Shown: piece after piece, positions 11,661 through 21,495 of the stretch
Position numbering within the stretch: position 1 is the first letter of the stretch
Layout: every line of letters begins with the position of its first letter
From: Psychroflexus torquis ATCC 700755
GTDB lineage: Bacteria; Bacteroidota; Bacteroidia; Flavobacteriales; Flavobacteriaceae
Assembly (NCBI RefSeq): GCF_000153485.2
Contig: NC_018721.1
Coordinates: 4,257,833 to 4,321,832, forward strand
DNA length: 64,000 nt
Direction of reading: 5' to 3'
Notes under the pieces: generated by a model
The model's database searches: none
Told to the model about the DNA's origin: nothing
The model's input: only the letters and a program-made list of their open reading frames with translations
Translations under genes and position numbers: made by a program

Positions 11661-11702
11661 TACCTCAAAATATCGATGATTTTTTCATTGATATCTTGAG
11701 GT
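11661..11702. terminator. Long hairpin between convergent or tandem units
   Basis: TACCTCAA at 11661-11668 pairs with TTGAGGTA at 11695-11702, with ATATC, ATGA/TCAT, GATAT continuing the stem around a T-rich loop. It lies about 100 bases downstream of the DUF4377 lipoprotein gene (minus strand) and is followed there by an A/T-rich tract, so it probably ends that transcript. Confidence 0.55.
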
Positions 11703-11800
11703 AAATTTTAATCCCCACTGTCTACATACCTTTAAAAGAAACATGCTAAGACATAAAGCTAAAACAGATCAATTAATGTTGTAAAATATTGGTGATATTT

Positions 11801-12343
11801 TTATTCAAGTTCCATTAATTGTATTTCATTATTAGAAATTCTTTTAAACGTTCCAACTACAAAATCTTGATTCGTTATTGTTGTTTCTAATTCATTGCAA
11901 AGAGTATTACAATCAATATCTATTTGATTAAGCAGTTTTAATCCAGAGTCGGTGGTTACAAAACTTTCTCCACCTATTTTTAAATCTATATCAAAAAGAG
12001 TTTCAGTATCAACGTCTTGAGTTGACTTAACTTCTACAAGAGTATAGTTCACAGAACTTCCATCAGCAGGTGGGTTGTCTATATTTTCTATTTTTACCGA
12101 AAGATTGTAGATTTTACCTGGTTCATAATTAAATCCCTCAATATATGAATAGAATTTAGTCCAGCTCTCTGTTCCAATATTATTTCCCTCCTGTATTTCT
12201 AATATTAAAATAGGGCTTAGAGCTATTCCTGTATCCTGGAAATGGTTAATTCTTATATCAATAATTTGAGAGTCATTTCCATCATCATTAGAACAAGAGC
12301 ATAAAATCCCTAAAACCATTAAAAGTAAAAATTTCGTTTTCAT
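11801..12343 (-). CDS. DUF4377 lipoprotein
   Basis: 180 residues. It begins MKTKFLLLMVLGILCSCSND, a lipoprotein signal peptide with the lipid-bearing Cys in the C-S-C region. The middle (SWTKFYSYIEGFNYEPGKIYNLSV) is the signature of DUF4377, a small extracytoplasmic domain often found in META/HslJ-like proteins. The function is unknown. The gene stands alone, with hairpins on one side and spacer repeats plus a mobile repeat on the other. Confidence 0.8.
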   Translation of the reverse strand: MKTKFLLLMVLGILCSCSNDDGNDSQIIDIRINHFQDTGIALSPILILEIQEGNNIGTESWTKFYSYIEGFNYEPGKIYNLSVKIENIDNPPADGSSVNYTLVEVKSTQDVDTETLFDIDLKIGGESFVTTDSGLKLLNQIDIDCNTLCNELETTITNQDFVVGTFKRISNNEIQLMELE

Positions 12344-12359
12344 ATTTTTTAGATTTAGT

Positions 12360-12524
12360 TACTAGTACTAAGTTGCATGATTATGCTAACGGTTGCGTCA
12401 AAGTGTTGCCAAGGTTTGCTGAAGGGTTTGCTGCACAAACACTTAAATGATAAAAATGGACTACGTGCAGGCAATTCAACAGAATTTCCGCAGTAATCAT
12501 TAAACGCTCTTTAGCAATAAGTGA
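12360..12524 (-). repeat. attC-like spacer upstream of the DUF4377 gene
   Basis: A non-coding spacer. On the minus strand its end reads GACGCAACCGTTAGCATAA just before the lipoprotein gene, resembling the end motif of the spacers in the 46-63 kb array. Internal repeats (GCAAACCCTTCAGCAAACC) are visible. I call it a family member at low confidence, because its body differs from the others. Confidence 0.35.
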
Positions 12525-12684
12525 TACCAAATTATATTTATAATGCCGTATGAATAAATTGAATTATTTTTTGATTGATTGAAATCAAAAATAAGTAGCA
12601 TAGCCTTAGCTACGGTAATTATTTTTGATGAAAAGCAGGCGAAAAAGAAACGATTTATTGCGTCATTATAGGTCTAATTTGGTA
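12525..12684 (+). mobile_element. MITE-like repeat with TGA target duplication (160 bp form)
   Basis: It begins TACCAAATTATATTTATAA and ends GGTCTAATTTGGTA, flanked by TGA on both sides (12522-12524 and 12685-12687). It lacks the CAGCACAGG and GCCAGTGCCGAATTCG arms of the longer copies and has three TTGA units. It has the same length as the copy at 46683, so the 160-bp form is a stable sub-type. Confidence 0.88.
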
Positions 12685-12709
12685 TGATATGCTTTGTTTT
12701 GCTTAGTTA

Positions 12710-13744
12710 TTATAGATTTTCTTTAAACCAACTAAGGAGTAATCTATTAAGCTCTTCTTTTTTATTAGAAAACGTATGATCCGTCTTCACTTTTTCAAGT
12801 TTAAAATCATAGTTTATTTCCTCCAGTTTGTGAGCTATTAAATCAGCTTGATTTGGATGTACTTGTTCATCCTCGGTTCCGCAAAGAATAAGTAAACTAG
12901 CATTTTTATCTAATTCATCTGCCCAATTAATAACAGAACGTTTTTGTAATTCTTTTGTTTTGTTCTTATCGTATTCAGGAATCAGCTTTGCACATACCCT
13001 ACTGTCCATTTCCGGTCTATCAATGATAAGTGCTTCTAAATCTGAAGGTCCATTACCCACTACTGCCGTTTTAATTTTAGTGCTATTTTTTAAGGATAAG
13101 TAGGTCATCATTCCTCCTCTTGACCATCCATACATCCCTATGCGAGTTGCGTCAGCTTTATCAATAGATTTAATAGTTTCAGTTAGATTGAGTACATCGT
13201 TAAGGTCATCCCCTCCAATCTCATCTTCTTCTCTGTAGCAGCTAGCAATAAGTAAATAATCTTCATCTGCCAGTTTAGAGGCCGTTGTTATTAGAGAATA
13301 TAGTGTTTTAGCTTTTGCAACTTTCCCAATTTCTTTATTGCCTCCTCTGTTAAATATAATTACAGGAAATCGTCCTTCTTTTTTGGGTTCAGCAATTATT
13401 CCATTAACCAAAAGTAAATCACTTTTATAAACGATGACATAAAAATTGATGTTATCTAAATATTTATAAGCATGTAGTAAAGAATCATTTTCAGAAATAG
13501 TAGTCCAAATTGGTAGTATTTCTGAAAGGTTAATTATTTTTTTAGATAAAATTTGTCCATTTTTTAGACGCTCTGCTTTAGTGTAATCACTAGAGCTAAT
13601 TTCATTATCTAAAATTGTATTGGTTAGTATCTCTTCGTTTTGATATGATTTGTAATATCTCATCCCAAATTTTAAACCGAGAAAGAGGGTTCCCGATAAG
13701 GTTAGCACTGATATGGTAATTGCAATTCGTTTTAATATTTTCAT
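12710..13744 (-). CDS. Alpha/beta hydrolase of the prolyl-oligopeptidase/dienelactone hydrolase type
   Basis: 344 residues with an N-terminal membrane anchor or uncleaved signal (ITISVLTLSGTLFLGLKFGM). The nucleophile elbow is GWSRGG (Ser208), the acid is probably the Asp in LILCGTEDEQVHPNQ, and the base is the His in KTDHTFSNK near the end. The family cleaves peptide or ester bonds, here on the outer side of the inner membrane; the substrate is unknown. The gene is alone, with a MITE-like copy 25 bases beyond its stop. Confidence 0.85.
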   Translation of the reverse strand: MKILKRIAITISVLTLSGTLFLGLKFGMRYYKSYQNEEILTNTILDNEISSSDYTKAERLKNGQILSKKIINLSEILPIWTTISENDSLLHAYKYLDNINFYVIVYKSDLLLVNGIIAEPKKEGRFPVIIFNRGGNKEIGKVAKAKTLYSLITTASKLADEDYLLIASCYREEDEIGGDDLNDVLNLTETIKSIDKADATRIGMYGWSRGGMMTYLSLKNSTKIKTAVVGNGPSDLEALIIDRPEMDSRVCAKLIPEYDKNKTKELQKRSVINWADELDKNASLLILCGTEDEQVHPNQADLIAHKLEEINYDFKLEKVKTDHTFSNKKEELNRLLLSWFKENL

Positions 13745-14072
13745 AAATCATATACTTTCTCTTTAAGACGAATTATTTGTTTTTTTGTTACAATCTTGGC
13801 ATTAAGTCCAATGCTTTGGCTAAAAAACGTGAGGAATAAAAAACCAGTTACTTCCAAATAACACCAAGCCATTACCCTTCAATATCAATACTTATGGTGG
13901 TCTTTTTAAAAACTTGCAAAACTTTGGGGTTTCCACTTTCTTAGCTATTGCTTATACATTTTTAGCAACTGTTATGTTACTTTCCTCTCACCATTTACAA
14001 AGACTCAATAGTATTTCTTTTCTTTAAGTAAGTAAACCCCTATAGTTCTTTATGAAGCCAAATCATATAATT
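13745..14072. other. Gene-free gap
   Basis: A 328-base AT-rich stretch between the hydrolase gene and the 3' end of the permease/peptidase gene. A short open stretch on the plus strand (13910-14025, hydrophobic) has no start and no recognisable match. I see no convincing promoter or terminator. Confidence 0.4.
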
Positions 14073-16588
14073 TTAATTAGTTTTTAAGTCACCAACAGAT
14101 TCAAAAAGGTCTGTGATTATATGTTTTTGATCGCTTGGTGCAACCTCTCTAAAATAGCCTAACAGATCTTTGGTAGTTGCATACCTGTCTGTAGTCAACT
14201 TTAGTTTTCCATCTCTTGAATTCCAGTCATTTATAAATCGTTTCAAAGCCAGATTGACTTGGTCTTCACCAATCTGTTTCTGAAGTTCATACATAGTAAT
14301 AGCCCCTTTTTCATAATAAACATACTTTTGATTTTCTACCAAAGCTAATGATGGCTCTTGAGCATTTTCTTTGCGTTTTTCTTCTAAATACCGATCTTTC
14401 TGAAGCTCCAAAAATTGCTGCACTTTTCCTTCAGAATAGTGTTGCTTCAATACCATGGTTGCAGCATATTGCGATAAAGTTTCTAATAGCATAAGTCGTC
14501 CTTGAACATTAGCAGCTTCCACTTGCATTCCAAACCATTGATGTGCCAATTCATGAGCCGTCACATAAAATGCCATATCCACATCTTTTTCATCATCAAT
14601 ATCTAACACAAATCCGATAGATTCAGAAAAGGGTAATGTTCCCGGAAATGCTTGTGCAAATTCTGCATAACGCGGAAATTCCATAATACGCATTTGTTGA
14701 TATTGATACGGACTAAAATTAGTACTGTAATAGTCAAACGATGTCTTCATTGACTCCATCATTCTGTTTATATTATAGTCATGTTCTTTATGATAATAAA
14801 TCTCTAAATCAACAGGTTTCTTTGCAGTACCTGATGTTGGAATCCAAGTATCTTTTTTAACTTCATAGTGTGCTGAACCTATTGAATAAAAGTTGGTCAT
14901 TTGGATATCCATTTTATAATGAAAATAAGAACGATCGTTTTCTTTCCAACTCTTCAATAGATTACCAGGAGCAATAGCGGTCTGATTCTTATCTGTCCCA
15001 ATCACAATTTCAAAATGAATACCGTCAGAATCTCCGCCAGACATAGCGTTGACTAATTCTTTGGGGTTTTCCCTCTGAGCTTTGCTTGATCTAATTGGTA
15101 AATTATAATCTGCACGATCATCAGCATCACTGAGTTCATATTTTTTGTTATAACCTAAGGTTGGAAAATCCGTATTGTTGAAAAAGGTACCGTTATGTAC
15201 AATTTTAGTATTGGAGCTACCTTGCTCAAAGCCCTTCGTTGTAAAGGTCTGCTTAAAGTTCATTTTTATGGAATCTCCAGGTTGTAAGGGGTGCTGTAAC
15301 TTATAATTATAATAAGAGAATTCTGAATACTTTTTATCAATAGTTGCTTCGCCTTCAAAAGTCACAGACTCCAGTTCTACATTTTTTTCTATGAGTTTCT
15401 GAATATGAATTTCTTTAATAAGAGTATCGTTTGTGTTTTTCAGAACATAAAAGCCTTCAGCAGTATAATTTCTGGACTTTGGATATAGTTCTACCTTTAA
15501 ATTAACAGCTACTATTTTGGGCTGCGGCAGGTATTCAAACTTTTTTAATGTTCGTTCATAGTCAACTCTAAATACTGTCTTTTCAGAATTTGTCCAATGT
15601 TCATTTAAGATATTTGTGTTGTAAAATATATAGCTACCAAGCATAATAAAAGCTACCACTGTAACTAATCCTAGTTTCAAGATAGGTTTACTTATTCGGT
15701 GTTTACTCGCTTTCAATCTTTTTATAAGATTAGTTTCTGTTCCCCTAACGGAAACAATCGATGCTACAATTAGTAATAGCAGTCCGAATAAGAACCAATA
15801 GCTTTTAATGATTAGATAAGGCTTCATAAAATGTCCATAGCCGTTCATATCTGAATAAGCACCTAAGGAGCTACCTCCAAAGAAGTATAAATCGTGATCT
15901 ATTCCGAAGAGCGCCAAAGAACCATTCAATATAAAAAATAGTAGAACCACAAGAATCCCGACAAATTTCTGATTGGTCATTACCTGCGCAAAGAAGGCTA
16001 TAAGCGTAAATAAAGCTAGAAATGGTAAGATTTCCAGAAAGAAGCCATAGAAATATACCTCAAGATCATAGTTGTAATATCCATTAATCGTTTGAAAAAT
16101 GAGTCCTGAAATAATCAAGGATATAATAAGTACAATATAGATCAGTATGAGTCCAAAATATTTACCTGCGAGATTCAAGAAATCCGACATTGGACTTGCA
16201 TCATAGATCAAGTTTAGTTTAGCACTTCTTTCCTTCCAAATGAGTTCTCCGGAATAAAAAACAAGGATGATCACAAAGAAGTAAAAAGACGTTTCTCGAA
16301 GTTCTTCAACAATAAAATAAGTTGCAGGATAACTATCAACACCATATACGGTTCCGAGATTCACTGAATTGATTAAAATGATAATCATCCCACAAATCAC
16401 AATGGCCCAAAAAGAGGTTTGCTTGCAAATACTCACGAAATAAAACCATGAGAAATGCATGAGCTGGGACCATTTCGATTTAATACCTTGTTCTATTCTG
16501 AATTCTGGAATTTCGACATCATAAAGTTGATCCGTTTCAGATTCAAGTGCTTGTGACTTTTTCTTTTTAATGCGTTTACTCCTAACTA

Positions 16589-17706
16589 TTAACTTCGAAT
16601 CAATAGTTCTTTATTTATAGTTAAATATTTCGTATATTTATAGATGGAAAAAATAGACTTAAGGAGTGTTTCTGATCAGGAAAGAGGTATAATTCGAAGG
16701 GATGCTGTAAAAATGATAAAACGTGGAGATAAAAAAAAAGACATAGCTCTGTTTTACGGTGTTCATGTAAATACTGTTAGAGATTGGTGGAAGCTTTACA
16801 ATAAAGAAGGTCATAAATCTTTGTCATATCAAAAACGAGGAGTCAAATCAGAAGATCGAAAACTACTCAATAAAGATCAAGAAGCTGCAATCCAAAAAAT
16901 GATTATTGATGTAATGCCCGATCAACTAAAGTTAGATTATGCTTTGTGGACTACAAGGGCAGTAAGGGATTTGATAGCAAGAGAGTTTAGTATTACAATC
17001 GGAAGAAGAGCTGTCGGTAATTATCTCAACGCTTGGGGATTCACGCCTCAAAAGCCAAAAAAGAGAGCTTATGAACAATGTTCCAAAAAAGTTCAAAAAT
17101 GGTTAGACGAAGAATATCCAGCAATAAAAGAGAAGGCAAAACAAGAGAAGGCAACTATTCATTGGGGGGATGAAACGGGTGTAAAAAACAATAATCATCA
17201 TGGACGTTCCTATGCTCCAAAAGGAAAAACTCCTGTTAAAAAACATATGTCGAAGCGGTTTTCAATCAACATGATTTCTACAGTTACAAATCAGGGTTTA
17301 ATTCAGTTTATGATATATAAAGAAAATATGAACTCAGATGTATTTATTCAATTTTTAGAACAGCTCATCAAATCGCAAGAAACCAAAGTATTCTTAATCC
17401 TTGATAATTTACGAGTCCATCATAGTAAAGTTGTAAAGAAATGGGCGGAAGAAAATGGCGAAACCATAGAACTATTTTACCTGCCATCATACTCACCTGA
17501 GCGAAACCCAGATGAATATCTGAATTGCGATTTAAAGTATGGACTCTCGGATAAACCGGCACCAAAAACACAAGAAAAAATGAAAGAAAATTTAGAGAAT
17601 CATATGAAAATGCTTCAAAATGATAGCGAAAGGGTAGCAAAATATTTTAAACATGAGAGCATCAAATATGCTGCATAAAATTAAAGATCTTTAAGTGCGA
17701 GGTTAA
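16589..17706 (+). mobile_element. IS630-family insertion sequence, copy A
   Basis: A 1118-bp element starting TTAACTTCGAATC and ending GCGAGGTTAA, so the ends are imperfect inverted repeats. It is flanked by TA on both sides (16587-16588 and 17707-17708), the known IS630 target duplication. It appears identical, as far as I compared, to copy B at 50966-52083. It interrupts the permease/peptidase gene. Confidence 0.95.
16644..17678 (+). CDS. IS630-family transposase (copy A)
   Basis: 344 residues. An N-terminal helix-turn-helix (KKDIALFYGVHVNTVRDWWK) is followed by a second winged-helix region (RAVGNYLNAWGFTPQKPKKR) and a DDE domain: IHWGDETGV, FLILDNLRVHHSK and YSPERNPDEYLN give the D, D and E/D residues. 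The reading frame is intact and the protein is identical to copy B, which suggests recent transposition. It is transcribed opposite to the gene it disrupts. Confidence 0.95.
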   Translation: MEKIDLRSVSDQERGIIRRDAVKMIKRGDKKKDIALFYGVHVNTVRDWWKLYNKEGHKSLSYQKRGVKSEDRKLLNKDQEAAIQKMIIDVMPDQLKLDYALWTTRAVRDLIAREFSITIGRRAVGNYLNAWGFTPQKPKKRAYEQCSKKVQKWLDEEYPAIKEKAKQEKATIHWGDETGVKNNNHHGRSYAPKGKTPVKKHMSKRFSINMISTVTNQGLIQFMIYKENMNSDVFIQFLEQLIKSQETKVFLILDNLRVHHSKVVKKWAEENGETIELFYLPSYSPERNPDEYLNCDLKYGLSDKPAPKTQEKMKENLENHMKMLQNDSERVAKYFKHESIKYAA

Positions 17707-18485
17707 TACATTAAATTCGAATTTCTTATAACCAAAGCCTAGAATAAGCACACCCAATACAACCCAAAATAGCTTATTGTAAAGCAGCACTCCCCTAAAA
17801 GGAATTGCCTGTAAACTTATTTCTGCTCCTGTCCAAGTATCTGTGAGTAAGGTGAGTGTAGTTAATGAAAAAGGATCTAAAATAGCTTGCCAAAACTCAT
17901 TAGTGATCGCTTTGGTCAACATAAATGCAACGAAAAAGAAAATTCCCTGTGTATACACAACCATTAATTTTCTAGTTAATGCGCCAGTTATAAAAAATAG
18001 GCAAGCCCCAAAAAATAGAATTGGCAATGTTACCATTATAAATGGCTTCAGATAGGTCAATATATTAAGCGGGAGCAAATGATCTGGTTGATGCCAAGGC
18101 ATAAATTCCCCCATCATCATTCCAAAGTAAACGCCACTAAACACAAAAAGTAACACTACAAAAGAACCTAGAAACCGGCCTAATAAATAATCTCGTTTCT
18201 TGATTGGATTTGAAAATAGGAGAGATTCTATATTATATTCAAAGTCACGTAAAACGGAGACTCCCATAATCATAGAGGCTAGTATCATAAATAGTCCTGT
18301 AATCACTCCCATGGTTTTTGCAACAATCAATGGGGAATTCTTTTTAACGAGTCCGAAGTCCATCCCTTGATATATAAAATCGACGCCAACTAGTGAAAAC
18401 AGTAATAGGAAGACAAAAAAGATGTAAGTATCTCCTCGCTTTAGCCTGTATTTTAATTCGAACTTAAATATGTCGTACCACATCA

Positions 18486-19433
18486 TTATAAAACTGATTT
18501 AAGGTTTGTGTTGCTTCCAAATATTTGTGAGAAATACACATCCTCTAAATCGGCTTTAACGGGAGTAAAACCATTCCCAGGATTGGTGTCACTAAGAATG
18601 TGTATGATTGGTTTTCCAAGAAATAGTTTTTCACTGATCACTTGGTAGTTTTGCTTATAGGTTTCTAACTCAGACTTGACTATTGTTCGCTGATACACTT
18701 TGCCTTCCAGCTCTTCAATTATTTTTAGAGGATTCCCTTTCAGTATCACCTTACCTTGGTTAATCACTGCCATAGTGGTGCATAATTCTTTTACATCTTC
18801 AACAATATGTGTCGACAGAATTACAACCGTATTTTCTCCGAGTTCACTTAATATATTATAGAAACGATTTCTTTCTACAGGATCCAATCCTGCTGTAGGT
18901 TCATCTACAATAAGGAGTTTCGGGTTGCTAAGTAAGGCTTGGGCAATCCCAAAACGCTGTTTCATTCCACCAGAAAAACCTCCAAGATTTTGTTTTTTTA
19001 CGTTGTATAGATTCGTCTTGTGCAAAAGCGCATTTACAACATCTTTACGCTCCCCTTTATTTGTAATACCCTTGAGAACTGCAAAATGATTTAATAATGC
19101 TTCTGCAGATATTTTAGGATACAAACCGAATTGCTGGGGTAAATATCCTAGAACATGCCGCACCTCATTTTTCTGTGTTAAAACATCTAAATCGCCTAGT
19201 GAAATGGTTCCTTCATCGGCTTCCTGCAAGGTTGCAATGGTTCGCATTAACGTGGATTTACCTGCGCCATTTGGGCCTAATAACCCAAACATTCCTTTAG
19301 GGATTTCTAGAGAGATATTCTGAAGGGCTTTTACGCCATTTGAATAGGTTTTTGATACATTGTCAATTATGAGTTCCATCTGTTCGTTTTTTGATTTTAA
19401 TTCTTGTAATTTATTTTTCTTCTTAACAAACAT
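18486..19433 (-). CDS. ABC transporter ATP-binding protein
   Basis: 315 residues, or 297 if the start is the inner ATG at 19379 (MELIIDNVSKTY), which matches the usual family start better. Walker A is LLGPNGAGKST (residues 53-61 region), the signature is FSGGMKQR, Walker B is LLIVDEPTAGLDP, and the H-loop is in STHIVED. It belongs to the ABC-2 exporter type. Its stop overlaps the start of the permease/peptidase gene, so the two form one transcription unit. Because that partner is split by an IS, this ATPase has probably lost its function here. It is divergent from the LytS/LytTR genes. Confidence 0.93.
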   Translation of the reverse strand: MFVKKKNKLQELKSKNEQMELIIDNVSKTYSNGVKALQNISLEIPKGMFGLLGPNGAGKSTLMRTIATLQEADEGTISLGDLDVLTQKNEVRHVLGYLPQQFGLYPKISAEALLNHFAVLKGITNKGERKDVVNALLHKTNLYNVKKQNLGGFSGGMKQRFGIAQALLSNPKLLIVDEPTAGLDPVERNRFYNILSELGENTVVILSTHIVEDVKELCTTMAVINQGKVILKGNPLKIIEELEGKVYQRTIVKSELETYKQNYQVISEKLFLGKPIIHILSDTNPGNGFTPVKADLEDVYFSQIFGSNTNLKSVL

Positions 19434-19608
19434 AATGTCATGTTCTTCCTTCTAAAAATAACTGGGACAAATGGTTTTAATACATGTATACAAAGACGCT
19501 ATACACTGTCAAAGTTCTTTTATCACAGTTATTTAACTGTCTGTACTTCTCTTGAGGCTGTTTGTCAACTTTCTTTGTGATGAGGTTTAATACGCTTAAT
19601 TTAGAGGA
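19434..19608. promoter_or_regulatory. Divergent promoter region between ABC operon and LytS/LytTR genes
   Basis: A 175-base gap between divergent transcripts. Two roughly similar 22-base blocks (TGTCAAAGTTCTTTTATCAC at 19507 and TGTCAACTTTCTTTGTGATG at 19563) start 56 bases apart in direct orientation. They share TGTCAA and TTCTTT. They could be sites for the adjacent LytTR regulator, but the match is loose and this is inference. Confidence 0.35.
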
Positions 19609-20424
19609 ATGGTATTTCATATAAATAGAAAGAAAGGGCTCTTAATTATTAGTGTAGCGATAGTAACAGCGCTAATTCCAGTAGTAATCACCGCTTTTGA
19701 ATTAATTACAACAGACAAAGAATCTGTTGTCTTTTTAGAAGGATATCCAACTTCAATTAGCGTTATTGTTCTTTTGTACTATATCCTACTCGTCATTTTA
19801 GGCCTTTTCTGGTTTATAAAACAACTTATATCCTTATTCAGATTAAAAAATGAAAAAGCAAAAACAGAGTTATTGCATTTAAAAAGCCAAGTAAATCCTC
19901 ACTTCTTTTTTAATACGCTCAATAATTTATACGGTCTCGTCGGAACAGATACAAAAAAAGCGCAGGAGTTAATCCTTAAACTTTCAGATATGATGCGATA
20001 CAGTATTTACGAAGGCGAAAAAGAGATGGTAACACTTAAAGCAGAAGTTGAGTATTTAAAGAATTATATTGAGCTTCATAAAATGCGTTATCACAAACCT
20101 ATTGATGTGAAATTTGAATCTGAAATTGAGGACGATTACAAAGTGATGCCTTTACTTTTTATTATTCTTTTAGAAAATGCATTTAAACATGGTATTGAGA
20201 ACTTAAGTAAAGAGGCCTATGTTCATATTTGTATAAACTCAAAGAACAATAAAGTAATTTTCGAAATAGAAAATAATTTTGACACGACACTTACAAAAGG
20301 AGAAAACGGTATTGGATTGAACAATCTAAAACGAAGATTAGAATTGGTGTATTCAAAAAAACATAGCTTATCTTTTTCTACAAAACAAAATGTATATAGA
20401 GCACAATTAACATTGCAGTTATGA
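19609..20424 (+). CDS. LytS/YehU-type sensor histidine kinase
   Basis: 271 residues. Two membrane helices (about residues 10-31 and 51-72) are followed by the His_kinase domain with SQVNPHFFFNTLNNLY (His98 is the phosphorylation site), and a reduced ATPase domain with LLENAFKHG and GENGIGLNNLKRRL. It has no large extracellular sensor, so it may read the state of the adjacent ABC system or a membrane signal. Its stop overlaps the response regulator start by ATGA. It is divergent from the ABC operon. Confidence 0.92.
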   Translation: MVFHINRKKGLLIISVAIVTALIPVVITAFELITTDKESVVFLEGYPTSISVIVLLYYILLVILGLFWFIKQLISLFRLKNEKAKTELLHLKSQVNPHFFFNTLNNLYGLVGTDTKKAQELILKLSDMMRYSIYEGEKEMVTLKAEVEYLKNYIELHKMRYHKPIDVKFESEIEDDYKVMPLLFIILLENAFKHGIENLSKEAYVHICINSKNNKVIFEIENNFDTTLTKGENGIGLNNLKRRLELVYSKKHSLSFSTKQNVYRAQLTLQL

Positions 20425-21119
20425 TTACATATCTAATTATTGATGATGAATATATAGCACATGATATTATAAAGGGCTATTGTGGTTTATTGCCAAATAT
20501 GCAGTTAATGAAAAACTGTTATGATGCTTTAGAAGCCGTTGACTATTTGAATAATAACACTGTTGATTTAATTTTTCTAGATTTAAATATGCCAAAGCTA
20601 AAGGGCTTTGAATTTTTAAAAACACTGACTTTGCCACCAAAAGTAATTGTAACCACAGCTTATAGAGAATTTGCGCTTGAAGGATACGAACTAAATATTT
20701 CAGATTATTTATTGAAACCGTTTGGTTTCGAACGTTTTTTAAAAGCAATCAATAAAACAGTAAGTGTAACCACCAAAACAACAAAATCTAGTGTAGATAA
20801 AAAAGATGCAGTTTCAAAAAGCATTTTTCTTCGAAGTAATACTAAATACATTCAGGTAACAATGGATATCATTCAATATATTGAAGCCGCTGGGAATTAT
20901 ACTAAAGTGACTACCACCAAGGAGACGATTGCGATTAGAGAAAAGATTTCAGATATTTTAGAATTATTAAATGATATAGATTTTATCCAAGTCCACAAAT
21001 CGTTTGCGGTATCAAAAAAGCACATTAAGAGCATTGAAGGTAATCGCATCTTTATTTCTGAAACTATTATTCCTATTGGAAAAACTTATAAAGTAAATAT
21101 TATTCAATTATTGAAGTAG
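20421..21119 (+). CDS. LytTR-family response regulator
   Basis: 232 residues. The receiver domain has DDE at residues 8-10 and the phosphoacceptor Asp54 in IFLDLNMPKLKGF, with Lys in LLKPFGFERF. A C-terminal LytTR DNA-binding domain follows (IFLRSNTKYIQV, IQYIEAAGNYTKV, FIQVHKSFAVSKKHI). It overlaps the kinase gene by four bases and is its evident partner. The likely targets are the divergent ABC exporter operon and its own operon. Confidence 0.93.
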   Translation: MITYLIIDDEYIAHDIIKGYCGLLPNMQLMKNCYDALEAVDYLNNNTVDLIFLDLNMPKLKGFEFLKTLTLPPKVIVTTAYREFALEGYELNISDYLLKPFGFERFLKAINKTVSVTTKTTKSSVDKKDAVSKSIFLRSNTKYIQVTMDIIQYIEAAGNYTKVTTTKETIAIREKISDILELLNDIDFIQVHKSFAVSKKHIKSIEGNRIFISETIIPIGKTYKVNIIQLLK

Positions 21120-21134
21120 CTCCTTTGGTTCTAA

Positions 21135-21342
21135 TACCAAATTAGACCTATAATGACGTAATAAATCGTTTTACCGATACGAATTCGGCACAGGCTTTTT
21201 TCGCCTGCTTTTCATCAAAAATTATTACCATAACTAAGGCTATGCTAGTTATTTTTGATTTCAATCAATCAAAAAACCTGTGCTGAGCTACGCCGTAGTA
21301 TAATTCAATTTATTCATACGGCATTATAAATATAATTTGGTA
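21135..21342 (-). mobile_element. MITE-like repeat with TAA target duplication
   Basis: 208 bp in the reverse orientation to the copies at 3970 and 12525. The ends are TACCAAATTAGACC and ATAATTTGGTA, flanked by TAA at 21132-21134 and 21343-21345. It carries the extra arms GAATTCGGCACAGG and CCTGTGCTGAGC. It lies 15 bases after the response regulator stop and may act as its 3' hairpin. Confidence 0.9.
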
Positions 21343-21495
21343 TAAACAACTAATGTACCTTTCTGTTTTGTCTAGAGAGGTATAATAAAAAATTCAAAGA
21401 ATCACAAATGTGAATCTCCAAATCTAGAATACTAGGGTCTCATAATTAATGAAGATAAGAGTTGTTTTTTACCTCAGTTCTTTGTTAAGTGTAGG

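Larger units (their letters stand above)
14073..18486 (-). pseudogene. ABC exporter permease fused to M1-type aminopeptidase domain, split by an IS630 element
   Basis: Two parts on the minus strand, 18486-17707 and 16586-14073, join in frame when the IS630 element and one TA are removed (GFGYKKFEFNV then VRSKRIKKKKS), giving about 1097 residues. The N-terminal part has about six membrane helices, as in ABC-2 permeases. A second membrane set follows, and then a periplasmic M1-like peptidase region with HELAHQWFG (near residue 938) and the downstream Glu in LLETLSQYAA. Such proteins occur next to ABC ATPases in Bacteroidota. The ATPase gene lies directly upstream and overlaps the start. The second half has an inner ATG at 16460 that could yield a fragment, but the intact protein cannot be made. 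Confidence 0.9.

Noticed and set aside
17662..17706. Apparent C-terminus (LTSHLKIFNFMQHI) of the permease and, at 52039, of the SDR
   Set aside because: The same residues end both proteins because they are coded by the end of the IS630 element; they are not native.
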